A stretch of 64,000 bases of DNA from Brucellaceae bacterium (lineage in GTDB: Bacteria > Pseudomonadota > Alphaproteobacteria > Rhizobiales > Rhizobiaceae), in the NCBI GenBank assembly GCA_020637755.1, contig JACKJW010000010.1, positions 1 to 64,000 on the forward strand. Reading direction: 5' to 3'. Positions 26,224-38,096 of the stretch are shown here, in pieces (the stretch's first letter is position 1; each line of letters opens with the position of its first letter). A model generated the notes under the pieces. It was given only the letters and a program-made list of their open reading frames with translations. It had not been told where the DNA came from and did no database searches. The translations under genes were made by a program, and so were the position numbers.

Positions 26224-27678
26224 TCAGCGCGGCAGCAGGGTTTCACCCATCAGGTCCTTGTCGATGGAATGGGCCGCCTGGCGGCCTTCGCGGATGGCCC
26301 AGACCACCAGCGACTGGCCGCGGCGCACATCGCCCGCCGTGTAGAGACCACCGACGGAGGTCTTGTAGGACACTTCGTCGGCAACCACGTTGACTGAACC
26401 GCGATGATCCTTGTTGAGCGCCAGACGCCCGTCCAGATCGGCCGTCACGCCACCATCGATGGGGCCGGCAAAGCCGATGGCGATGAAGCCGAGATCCGCC
26501 TTGATGATGAACTCGGTTCCGGCAATCGGCTTGCGCTTCTCGTCCACCTTGCAGCACTTCACGCCGGTCAGCACACCGTCTTCGCCGATGAATTCGAGCG
26601 TCGCCACCTGGAACTCGCGTTCTGCGCCTTCGGCCTGCGAAGACGAGGTGCGCATCTTGGTCGCCCAATAGGGCCAGACCGCCATCTTGTCTTCCTTTTC
26701 AGGCGGCTGCGGGCGGATGTCGAGCTGCGTCACGCGTACCGCTCCCTGCCGGAAGGCCGTGCCCACGCAGTCGGACGCCGTGTCACCGCCGCCGACCACC
26801 ACGACATGCTTGCCGCCGGCAACAATCGGCTCGGACGGCCAGGCAACCGAGCCAATCTCCTCGCCACCCATGCGCTTGTTGGCCTGCACCAGATAGGGCA
26901 TCGCATCGTGAACGCCGTGCAGCTCAGTGCCGGGAATGCCCGCGGGGCGCGGCGTTTCGGAACCGCCGCAATAAAGCACCGCATCATAGGCACCGAGCAG
27001 CTCGTCCACCGTCTTGTCCACGCCGACATTGACGTTGCAGAAGAACGTGACGCCTTCGCCTTCCATCTGCTCGACACGGCGGTCGATGAAGTTCTTCTCC
27101 ATCTTGAAGTCCGGGATGCCGAAACGGAGCAGGCCACCGGGCTTGCTCTCGCGCTCATAGACATGAACCTCGTGGCCCGCGCGGCCAAGCTGCTGGGCGC
27201 CCGCCATGCCAGCCGGGCCGGAACCGATCACGGCGATCTTCTTGCCGGTCTTGGTGGCTGGCGGCTGCGGGCGGATGAAGCCCATCTCATAGGCCTTGTC
27301 GGCAATCGCCTGTTCCACCGTCTTGATGGCAACGGGAATGTCTTCCAGGTTCAGCGTGCAGGCTTCCTCGCAGGGTGCGGGGCAGACGCGACCGGTGAAT
27401 TCCGGAAAATTGTTGGTGGAGTGGAGGTTGGCAATCGCCTCCTTCCAGTTGCCATTATAGACCAGATCGTTCCAGTCGGGGATCTGGTTGTGCACCGGGC
27501 AGCCTGTCGGCCCGTGGCAATAGGGAATGCCGCAATCCATGCAGCGCGCGGCCTGGTCGCGCACCGCCTCGTCCTTCATGGGGATCGTAAATTCGCGGAA
27601 GTGGCGGATGCGATCCGAGGCCGGCTGGTACTTCGCCACCTGCCGGTCGATTTCCATGAAGCCTGTTACCTTGCCCAT
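26224..27678 (-). CDS. gltD: Glutamate synthase (NADPH) small subunit
   Basis: A 484-residue flavoprotein that passes electrons from NADPH to the large subunit for glutamate formation. The N-terminal cysteine clusters CMDCGIPYCHGPTGCP and CPAPCEEAC bind 4Fe-4S centres. The FAD motif GSGPAGMAGAQQLGRAGHEV and NADPH motif VVGGGDTASDCVG follow, and the end is GQSLVVWAIREGRQAA. Length is normal. It is transcribed last in gltB-ybjQ-gltD. Its start is 12 bp after the ybjQ stop; GGGGGACAGG precedes the ATG. Confidence 0.95.
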   Translation of the reverse strand: MGKVTGFMEIDRQVAKYQPASDRIRHFREFTIPMKDEAVRDQAARCMDCGIPYCHGPTGCPVHNQIPDWNDLVYNGNWKEAIANLHSTNNFPEFTGRVCPAPCEEACTLNLEDIPVAIKTVEQAIADKAYEMGFIRPQPPATKTGKKIAVIGSGPAGMAGAQQLGRAGHEVHVYERESKPGGLLRFGIPDFKMEKNFIDRRVEQMEGEGVTFFCNVNVGVDKTVDELLGAYDAVLYCGGSETPRPAGIPGTELHGVHDAMPYLVQANKRMGGEEIGSVAWPSEPIVAGGKHVVVVGGGDTASDCVGTAFRQGAVRVTQLDIRPQPPEKEDKMAVWPYWATKMRTSSSQAEGAEREFQVATLEFIGEDGVLTGVKCCKVDEKRKPIAGTEFIIKADLGFIAIGFAGPIDGGVTADLDGRLALNKDHRGSVNVVADEVSYKTSVGGLYTAGDVRRGQSLVVWAIREGRQAAHSIDKDLMGETLLPR

Positions 27679-27690
27679 GTCCTGTCCCCC

Positions 27691-28017
27691 TTACCGGACC
27701 ACCACGGCGGTGCCGGATGCCGAGACCATCAGCATCGACCCGCTGGAGCCGGTGGAAATGTTTTCATAATCGATGTCGACGCCGATGACGGCGTTGGCAC
27801 CCATCTTGCGCGCTTCGTCTTCCAGTTCCCGAAGGGCGGTCTCGCGCGCTTCGCGCAAGACCTTCTCGTAGGAACCCGACCGGCCGCCGACAATGTCGCG
27901 GATACCGGCGAAGATATCGCGGAAGATATTGGTGCCAAGGATCGCTTCACCCGTGACGATGCCCTTGTATTCGGCAACGTCACGGCCTTGCAGCGTGTTG
28001 GTGGTGGAGATGATCAT
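27691..28017 (-). CDS. YbjQ/UPF0145 family protein
   Basis: A 108-residue protein of the heavy-metal-binding-like YbjQ family (once DUF74): MIISTTNTLQGRDVAEYKGIVTGE opening (two parts), the GTNIFRDIFAGIRDIVGGRS middle, ARKMGANAVIGVDIDYE, and a SGTAVVV end. Family members form beta-barrel pentamers; the biochemical role is unknown. It starts 5 bp after the gltB stop and ends 12 bp before gltD, so it is an inserted member of the glutamate synthase operon and should be made in step with both subunits. Confidence 0.88.
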   Translation of the reverse strand: MIISTTNTLQGRDVAEYKGIVTGEAILGTNIFRDIFAGIRDIVGGRSGSYEKVLREARETALRELEDEARKMGANAVIGVDIDYENISTGSSGSMLMVSASGTAVVVR

Positions 28018-28022
28018 GCCGC

Positions 28023-32753
<4,731 letters not shown>

Positions 32754-33248
32754 CACCTCAATCCTCCAGATGCGCCCCTTGGCCGGGCGGTCACTCGTAT
32801 CTTGGGTCTGCCCTTGGGGCAGAACCCGGTTTTCACGCGGCAATCTTGCGAAAGGCCGTCGGGGCGGATGTCTGACACGCCCGGCCACCCCGGCCCGGAC
32901 GCTCCCGCTGCCGGACGCTTGTCCGTGCCTGCGGGCCACGCTCTATATCGCGCATTTCGCGCGCAGAAAACCGGGTCGGGACTTCCGTCCGTACCGGCCT
33001 CTCATTCGAAGGAATAAGACAGCAATGCTGTCCTAATTCTTTATGGCACAATCCCGGTCATGGCACAAGGGCCAAAAACGGGCGGGTGAGGCCAACTGCG
33101 CATGAATCGAACCCGCGATTGTTGATGTCCGAACGAATATGTCCCAAGCCGCGCAAAATCGGTGGCGGACTTGCGCGAGGCCTCCGCCCCCTTTCCACAG
33201 CGCTCCGGCTGCGTCATTGTCCGCTCCTGACAGGAACGGCGGACGGCC
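32754..33248. other. Gene-free region between gltB and the threonine aldolase gene
   Basis: About 495 bp without a convincing gene. Present are: a GC-rich hairpin at 32804-32827 (GGGTCTGCCC / GGGCAGAACCC) in what would be the gltB leader, and an operator-like palindrome at 33015-33035 described separately. The remainder shows nothing I can assign. Open frames here lack ribosome sites and coding-like composition. The gltB promoter must lie here on the minus strand but I could not place it with confidence. Confidence 0.6.
33015..33035. promoter_or_regulatory. Operator-like palindrome upstream of gltB
   Basis: TAAGACAGCA-A-TGCTGTCCTA: nine of ten base pairs match around a central A, in AT-rich sequence. 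It lies about 260 bp before the gltB start and 210 bp before the threonine aldolase start. Such symmetry is typical of a dimeric repressor or activator site, but I cannot name the factor. Confidence 0.45.
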
Positions 33249-34298
33249 ATGAATTTTGCATCCGACAACTGGGCCGGCGCCCACCCCGCGATCAATGAAG
33301 CGCTGACACGCGAGGCGGACGGGTTTGCCGCCGCCTATGGTGCAAGTGATCTCGACCGGCGGGTCGAGCAACGCTTCAACGCGCTTTTCGGCCGCGAGGT
33401 CGCCGTCTTCTTCGTCGGCACCGGCACGGCGGCCAATGCGCTGGCCCTCGCCGCCCTCAACCGGCCGGGCGGCGTCTCCTTCTGCCACCGCGAGGCCCAC
33501 ATGATCGAGGATGAGTGCGGCGCGCCGGAATATTTCACAGGTGGCGCCCGCCTGCATCCGGTTGACGGGGCGCTTGGCCGCATCGATCCGGTATTGCTGG
33601 CCCGCGAATTGAAGCGCTTTCCGCCCGGTTTCATCCATGCCGGGCAGCCCATGGCCGTCTCGATCACGCAGGCGACCGAAGCGGGCACACTTTACAGCCT
33701 GGAGGACATTGCCGCCATTTCCGCGGTGGCGCGCGAGCACGGCCTGCCCCTCCACATGGATGGCGCGCGCTTTGCCAATGCGCTGGTCGCACTCGGCTGC
33801 ACACCGGCCGAGATGACCTGGAAGGCCGGCGTGGACGTGCTCTCCTTCGGCGGCACCAAGAACGGATGCTGGTGCGCCGAGGCGCTGGTCTTCTTCAATC
33901 CGGAACAGGCTCGCGACCTGCCTTTCATCCGCAAGCGCGCCGCTCAGCTGTTCTCCAAGTCCCGCTTCATCGCCGCCCAGTTCGATGCCTATCTGGAAGG
34001 CGATCTCTGGCTGCGCTCAGCCCGCCACGCCAATGCCATGGCCCGGCAACTGGCGGACGCCATAACCGCCTCAGGCACCATGCGTCTGGCATGGCAGCCG
34101 CAGGCCAACGAGGTCTTCGCGATCATGGGCCAGGCACGGCTGGACGAACTGGGTGCGGCAGGCGCAAGGCTCTACCCCTGGAACCCGCCGCATGGCTTCG
34201 AGGGTGACATCGGCAGCGGCGAGGTTCTCACCCGCCTCGTGACCTCCTTTGCCACGGCACCTGAAGATGTCACCGCATTCCGCGCGCTCAGCACCTGA
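33249..34298 (+). CDS. Low-specificity L-threonine aldolase family enzyme
   Basis: A 349-residue PLP enzyme of the beta-eliminating/threonine aldolase family, which cleaves L-threonine or L-allo-threonine to glycine and acetaldehyde. Seen: FASDNWAGAHP start, VFFVGTGTAANALAL, the H and E of CHREAHMIEDECGAPEYF, HMDGARFANA, and LSFGGTKNGCW with the PLP Lys at residue 204. Length matches. The ATG follows GGAACGGCGG. It is divergent from gltB. Some members act on related beta-hydroxy amino acids, so substrate specificity is not fixed by the sequence. Confidence 0.88.
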   Translation: MNFASDNWAGAHPAINEALTREADGFAAAYGASDLDRRVEQRFNALFGREVAVFFVGTGTAANALALAALNRPGGVSFCHREAHMIEDECGAPEYFTGGARLHPVDGALGRIDPVLLARELKRFPPGFIHAGQPMAVSITQATEAGTLYSLEDIAAISAVAREHGLPLHMDGARFANALVALGCTPAEMTWKAGVDVLSFGGTKNGCWCAEALVFFNPEQARDLPFIRKRAAQLFSKSRFIAAQFDAYLEGDLWLRSARHANAMARQLADAITASGTMRLAWQPQANEVFAIMGQARLDELGAAGARLYPWNPPHGFEGDIGSGEVLTRLVTSFATAPEDVTAFRALST

Positions 34299-34307
34299 AA
34301 CACGGTA

Positions 34308-34329
34308 ACAGGCCCGATCACGGGCCTGT
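34308..34329 (+). terminator. Stem-loop after the threonine aldolase gene
   Basis: ACAGGCCCG, ATCA, CGGGCCTGT: a perfect 9-bp stem starting 9 bases after the stop codon. No T run follows, so termination would be weak or factor-assisted. Confidence 0.5.
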
Positions 34330-34391
34330 CAGCGCCCGGTGATTTCCTCTCACACGGCCTTTATTTCCAAGTGAGACGCCTCTCGGCGATG

Positions 34392-34426
34392 GTTCGCGGG
34401 CCGGTCAGCGCACCGGCCATGCGAAC
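34392..34426 (+). promoter_or_regulatory. Long inverted repeat directly upstream of the bufferin precursor gene
   Basis: GTTCGC and GGCCGGT on the left pair with ACCGGCC and GCGAAC on the right across a CAGCGC loop, giving 13 base pairs interrupted by one small bulge. It ends 18 bases before the ATG, just ahead of the GAGAGGAAC ribosome site. It could be an operator for a metal- or stress-sensing regulator or, if transcribed, a leader hairpin that stabilises or gates the mRNA. Confidence 0.5.
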
Positions 34427-34444
34427 AATCGAGAGGAACAACCC

Positions 34445-34783
34445 ATGTCCAAACAGAAGCTTGGTGCCGCCTTCTTTGCCGGCGCCGTCGCCACCGCCAT
34501 TTCCGGTGCCTCCATGCTGGCAGCCACTTCCGCCGCCCACGCCGCCGACCAGAAGTGCTTCGGTGTTTCCATGGCCGGCCAGAACGATTGCGCCGCCGGT
34601 CCCGGCACCACCTGCGCCGGCACCTCCAAGGTGGACTATCAGGGCAATTCCTGGACGCTGGTCAAGGAAGGCACTTGCGAAACCGCCAAGCCGGTGCTCG
34701 CCAAGTCGGGCACGGAAGTCATGCTGCCCGACGGCAGGATGGGCTCGCTCGCCGCGCTCGACCGCGACCTGCCGAAGATGTGA
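34445..34783 (+). CDS. bufA1: DUF2282 family bufferin precursor (BufA1-type)
   Basis: A 112-residue precursor: a signal peptide of about 34 residues (ending AAHAA) and a small mature peptide with four cysteines at positions 38, 49, 57 and 78, in the DUF2282 spacing (KCFG, QNDCAAG, TTCAG, EGTCET). Bufferins are exported, ribosomally made peptides whose cysteines are modified by an MNIO enzyme with a DUF2063 partner; the studied members bind copper and protect periplasm against metal excess. The three genes after it are exactly those partners. GAGAGGAAC precedes the ATG. Modification and metal binding are inferred from the family, not seen. Confidence 0.87.
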   Translation: MSKQKLGAAFFAGAVATAISGASMLAATSAAHAADQKCFGVSMAGQNDCAAGPGTTCAGTSKVDYQGNSWTLVKEGTCETAKPVLAKSGTEVMLPDGRMGSLAALDRDLPKM

Positions 34784-35733
34784 TGAACCCCAACCGGAGA
34801 CCGGCGGTGCTTCCCATGACCCCCACCCCCTCGGACAAGGATGGCAGCCGCCGTTTTCCGGACCTGTCCCCGGCAGGCATGCCGGGGGCATCCTTCAAGC
34901 CGCAACACCTTGACGCGATCCTCGCCGACGCCGGCGCGGGCGTCTTCTTTGAAGTCCATGCCGAGAATTACATGGGCGCCGGAGGCATGCCGCACGCCGC
35001 GCTCGCAGCCATCCGCGAGCGCTTTGCCCTGTCCCTGCATGGCGTCTGCATGTCGATCGGCGGCCAAAACCCGCTCGACAAGGCGCATCTGGCCCGCTTC
35101 CGCGCACTCGTGGACCGTTACCAGCCGGCCCTGGTCTCCGAACACCTCGCCTGGTCCACCCATGACGGTGTGTTCTACAACGATCTGCTTCCCCTGCCCT
35201 ATACAGCCGCCACGCTGGAGCGCGTCACAGCCCATGTCAGCGAGATGCAGGACGCCATCGGCCGCCAGATCCTGCTGGAAAACCCCTCCACCTACGTGCT
35301 CTTCGAGCAATCCACTCTGGAGGAAACGGATTTCCTGGCCGAAGTCGTCCGGCGCACCGGTTGCGGCCTGCTGCTCGACATCAACAATGTCTTCGTTTCC
35401 GCCACCAATCACGGCTGGTCGCCGATCAGCTATCTCGGGCGCTTCCCGCTGGAACATGTCGGCGAAATCCACCTTGCCGGTCATGACGAGCAGGCCGACG
35501 AGGCCGGCGCACCGCTGCTGATCGACAGCCACGACCGGCCGGTCGCCGATCCGGTCTGGGATCTTTACCGCATCGTCATCCGCCAGTGTGGCCCGCTTCC
35601 CACGCTGGTGGAATGGGACGCCGATGTGCCGGACTGGCCGGTCCTCAAGGCCGAGGCGAAGGCCGCCGGTGACATTCTCGATGCCGCCGCTCTCGACTAC
35701 ATGATGGGGTCGCGCCATGCCGTCGCCGGTTGA
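34783..35733 (+). CDS. bufB: MNIO (DUF692) family bufferin-modifying enzyme
   Basis: A 316-residue TIM-barrel enzyme of the multinuclear non-heme iron oxidase family. Likely metal ligands fall in EVHAENYMG, LHGVCMSIG, SEHLAW, ENPSTY, LDINNV and HLAGHDE, the conserved order of Glu, His, Asp and His residues. Such enzymes oxidise Cys side chains of partner peptides into heterocycles using O2. Its ATG overlaps the bufA stop (TGATG), so it is translationally coupled. It contains no signal peptide, fitting action on the precursor in the cytosol before export. Upstream in-frame starts would lie inside bufA and are rejected. Confidence 0.9.
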   Translation: MNPNRRPAVLPMTPTPSDKDGSRRFPDLSPAGMPGASFKPQHLDAILADAGAGVFFEVHAENYMGAGGMPHAALAAIRERFALSLHGVCMSIGGQNPLDKAHLARFRALVDRYQPALVSEHLAWSTHDGVFYNDLLPLPYTAATLERVTAHVSEMQDAIGRQILLENPSTYVLFEQSTLEETDFLAEVVRRTGCGLLLDINNVFVSATNHGWSPISYLGRFPLEHVGEIHLAGHDEQADEAGAPLLIDSHDRPVADPVWDLYRIVIRQCGPLPTLVEWDADVPDWPVLKAEAKAAGDILDAAALDYMMGSRHAVAG

Positions 35734-36493
35734 TCCCTTCTGGCAGACCGGCACCTTTGCCGGTGCGCTGACCGATCCGGACTTGGGCGAACCCGGCTAT
35801 CTCGCAGCTCATCACGGCGGCCGGACCGCACAGCGCTTCAATGTCTATCGCAACAATGTGGTCCATTCGCTGGTCGAGGCGCTCGGACAGGTCTATCCGG
35901 CTGTCCGCCATGTGACAGGCGGCGAGCGCTTCGCCCATGTGGCGCGCCTCTACATGGCCGCCCATCCGCCCCGGTCTTCCCTGCTTTTTCAGTATGGCGA
36001 AGGCTTCGGCGATTTCCTCGACCGCTTTGCCCCGGCCCGCGAACAGATGCCCTGGCTTGGCGCGCTGGCCCGTCTCGAGCGCGCCTGGCTCGATGCCTGG
36101 CATGCAGCCGACGCATCCGCGCTGGACGCTGCCCTTCTGGCCGCTGTTTCCGCCGATGACCTGCCCGGCCTGCGATTCATCGCCCATCCCGCCACCCGGA
36201 TCGTGCCGGGCGAGTGGGCGGTCGCAGACCTGTTCCGCCAGGCCCGGCAGGACAGCGAGGGCCCGCTGCCGCAGCCGGTCCCGGAATCCGTCCTCGTGAC
36301 ACGCCCTGATCTCACCGTGATGACAGCCACCCTGTTGCCGGGCGAGGCCGCCCTCGCCGCCGCGCTTCTTGAAGGAGTGCCGCTGGAGGATGCCGCTGAA
36401 ACAGGTTTTTCAGCCGATCCCGGGTTTGATTTTTCGCAGGCACTTGCCCGCCTGCTCGCCGCCGGAGCCTTTTCCGGCCACACACGGCCATAA
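35717..36493 (+). CDS. bufC: DUF2063 partner protein of the MNIO enzyme
   Basis: A 258-residue protein. The N-terminal helical DUF2063 domain (about 12-105; AQRFNVYRNNVVHSLVEAL, YPAVRHVTGGERF, HPPRSSLLFQYGEGF) is followed by a beta-rich C-terminal domain. Such proteins pair with DUF692 enzymes and are thought to present the precursor peptide, acting like a RiPP recognition element. The gene overlaps bufB by 17 bp, a strong sign of coupled translation. There is no signal peptide or membrane segment. Despite the old Pfam label, no DNA-binding evidence is seen. Confidence 0.87.
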   Translation: MPSPVDPFWQTGTFAGALTDPDLGEPGYLAAHHGGRTAQRFNVYRNNVVHSLVEALGQVYPAVRHVTGGERFAHVARLYMAAHPPRSSLLFQYGEGFGDFLDRFAPAREQMPWLGALARLERAWLDAWHAADASALDAALLAAVSADDLPGLRFIAHPATRIVPGEWAVADLFRQARQDSEGPLPQPVPESVLVTRPDLTVMTATLLPGEAALAAALLEGVPLEDAAETGFSADPGFDFSQALARLLAAGAFSGHTRP

Positions 36494-36512
36494 GCTGACA
36501 AGGGAGGACATC

Positions 36513-37118
36513 ATGAAACGATGGATCAACGCAGTGGTGGCGGCCCATGCCGCTGTCTTCGCTGCAGTGGAGCGCGCGACGTCTTCATGGCTGCCCGGGC
36601 TGGCAGCAAGGTTGGTCTTTGCCTCTGTCCTGCTCGGATATTACTGGAATTCCGCGCTCACCAAGGTGGGAAGCGGACTGGCCGGCCTCTTTCCGGTGGC
36701 GGACAACGCCTATTACCAGATCGCCCCGCATATCATCGAGGCGGCGGGCTACGACGTGTCGAATGTGGCCGTCTTCCCGTGGAAGATCATCGTGCATGCC
36801 GGAACCTATGCCGAGTTCCTCCTGCCGCTGGCCGTGACGCTCGGCCTCTTTGCCCGCCTCGCCGCACTCGGCATGACCGGCTTCATCCTCGTGCAGACCC
36901 TCGTTGATATCACGCTGCACAAGATCGGGGCTGAGGCGACCGGTTCCTTCTTCGACCGCTTCCCCGATGCGATGATCGCCGACCAGCGCCTGCTCTGGCT
37001 CTTCCCATTGCTCTATCTGGTGGTGAAGGGAGCCGGTCTGGTCTCGGTCGATGCCCTGCTGGTCCGGCTCTGGAAACCGGCCGCGCCCACGGGGCGGGCA
37101 ACACCCCTGCCCGCCTGA
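36513..37118 (+). CDS. DoxX family membrane protein of the bufferin operon
   Basis: A 201-residue membrane protein with four hydrophobic helices (about 29-50, 90-110, 112-135 and 155-178). The core motifs LVFASVLLGYYWNSALTKV, LLPLAVTLGLFARLAALGM and LLYLVVKGAGLVSVD fit DoxX. GGGAGGACATC precedes the ATG, 19 bp behind the bufC stop. DoxX-type genes accompany many bufferin-like operons; their exact task, perhaps electron or quinone-linked redox support, is unknown. An in-frame upstream start would overlap bufC without a ribosome site and was not used. Confidence 0.85.
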   Translation: MKRWINAVVAAHAAVFAAVERATSSWLPGLAARLVFASVLLGYYWNSALTKVGSGLAGLFPVADNAYYQIAPHIIEAAGYDVSNVAVFPWKIIVHAGTYAEFLLPLAVTLGLFARLAALGMTGFILVQTLVDITLHKIGAEATGSFFDRFPDAMIADQRLLWLFPLLYLVVKGAGLVSVDALLVRLWKPAAPTGRATPLPA

Positions 37119-37128
37119 ACCGCATAGC

Positions 37129-37155
37129 AAAAAGGCGGCGCCGGGAAGCGCCGCC
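37129..37155 (-). terminator. Terminator of the hsp20 gene
   Basis: On the minus strand GGCGGCGC, a six-base loop and GCGCCGCC are followed by TTTTT, 33 bases beyond the Hsp20 stop. The plus strand has no T run after the stem. Confidence 0.85.
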
Positions 37156-37187
37156 TGCGACTGGAGATCGCGCGTGAGGTCAGGCCG

Positions 37188-37655
37188 TCACCCGGCCGTT
37201 GCCTCGATTTCCTTGACCGAACCGGCCGGGCTTGCGGTGATGGAAATCTTGCGCGGCTTCATCTCTTCGGGAATTTCACGCTTGAGGTCGATGTGGAGCA
37301 GGCCGTTCTTCAGTGCGGCTCCCGCCACTTCCACGTGATCGGCCAGCTGGAAGCGGCGCTCGAAGGCGCGCGCGGCGATGCCGCGATGCAGATATTCGCT
37401 GCCCTCGGTCTTTTCCTCTTCAACCTTCTCGCCCTTGACCGTCAGCGCGTTGCGTTTGGCCTCGATGGACAGCTCGTCTTCGCCGAACCCGGCCACAGCC
37501 ATGGTGATGCGATAGGAATCGGCACCGGTGCGCTCGATGTTGTAGGGCGGATAGGTCTGTCCGCTGTCCGGTGCGCCAAGGCTGTCCAGCATGGTGAACA
37601 GGCGATCGAAGCCGACGGTGGAACGGTAGAGCGGGGAAAAATCAACGTGACGCAT
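37188..37655 (-). CDS. Small heat-shock protein, Hsp20/IbpA family
   Basis: A 155-residue ATP-independent chaperone that binds unfolding proteins. It begins MRHVDFSPLYRSTVGFDRLF, the usual rhizobial IbpA start. The alpha-crystallin domain spans about 35-130 (ITMAVAGFGEDELSIEAK, GIAARAFERRFQLADHV) with the closing LKNGLLHIDLKREIP. The C-terminal tail includes PRKISI, the I-x-I-type anchor. GGAGGA lies eight bases before the ATG. Upstream are a RpoH-like promoter and a leader resembling a ROSE RNA thermometer, described separately; together they predict heat induction at both transcription and translation. Confidence 0.92.
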   Translation of the reverse strand: MRHVDFSPLYRSTVGFDRLFTMLDSLGAPDSGQTYPPYNIERTGADSYRITMAVAGFGEDELSIEAKRNALTVKGEKVEEEKTEGSEYLHRGIAARAFERRFQLADHVEVAGAALKNGLLHIDLKREIPEEMKPRKISITASPAGSVKEIEATAG

Positions 37656-37756
37656 GGGTGTCCTCCTGAAAGCGACGTTGTTGCGTTTGGCCTTGGCGTC
37701 AGAACCCTGTCATCAGGCGTTCCCTGTTCCGGCCAGTGGCCCCGAAGTGGCGGCCA
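37656..37756 (-). ncRNA. Candidate ROSE-type RNA thermometer in the hsp20 leader
   Basis: The roughly 100-nt leader can fold into successive hairpins. The last one, at 37660-37676, reads GTCGCTTTCAGGAGGAC: GUC pairs with GAC and the UCGCU segment faces the AGGAGGA ribosome site. ROSE elements before rhizobial small heat-shock genes carry a UYGCU motif opposite the Shine-Dalgarno, with a G-G pair, and melt on heating. The match is to the motif and position only; no full covariance comparison was possible. Confidence 0.55.
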
Positions 37757-37762
37757 CACCTG

Positions 37763-37793
37763 AAATCTGGGAATTGCAGGCCAGCGTTTCAAG
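37763..37793 (-). promoter_or_regulatory. RpoH-like (heat-shock sigma) promoter for hsp20
   Basis: CTTGAAA at 37787-37793 and CCCAGATTT at 37763-37771 are separated by 15 bases, close to the alphaproteobacterial sigma-32 elements CTTGAA and CCTAT/CCCAT-type -10. Transcription would start near 37756 and give the 100-nt leader above. Confidence 0.55.
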
Positions 37794-37958
37794 GGCGCAC
37801 GGATGCCAGGCTGCCCTCCGATGAACACCAGATGAATGCCGCCTTCCGGCGCCGTTCAGCTTACCGTTGATAAAAGGGATGCAACGCTGGCGCCGCACAC
37901 AAACGCCGGCGGCGTGGAACCGGGTGTATCGTCCCTTCCTCCCGGAACCGCACAGAAG

Positions 37959-37994
37959 GCCGGGGGCCTGTCCGCAAGGGCAGACCCCCGGTTT
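37959..37994 (+). terminator. Orphan terminator-like hairpin
   Basis: CCGGGGG and CTGTCC pair with GGGCAG and CCCCCGG around a GCAA loop, followed by TTTTGCGTTTG. No gene lies upstream on the plus strand, where the nearest gene (hsp20) points away. It may end a small RNA or an antisense transcript. Confidence 0.5.
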
Positions 37995-38096
37995 TGCGTT
38001 TGCGCCCCCGAAACTTTTTGATTTTGGCAGTCCGGTTGATTATGCCCTTGGGCAAGCCGCGCCTGATTTCCCGGCGCGCGGACAACAGAAGGCGCG

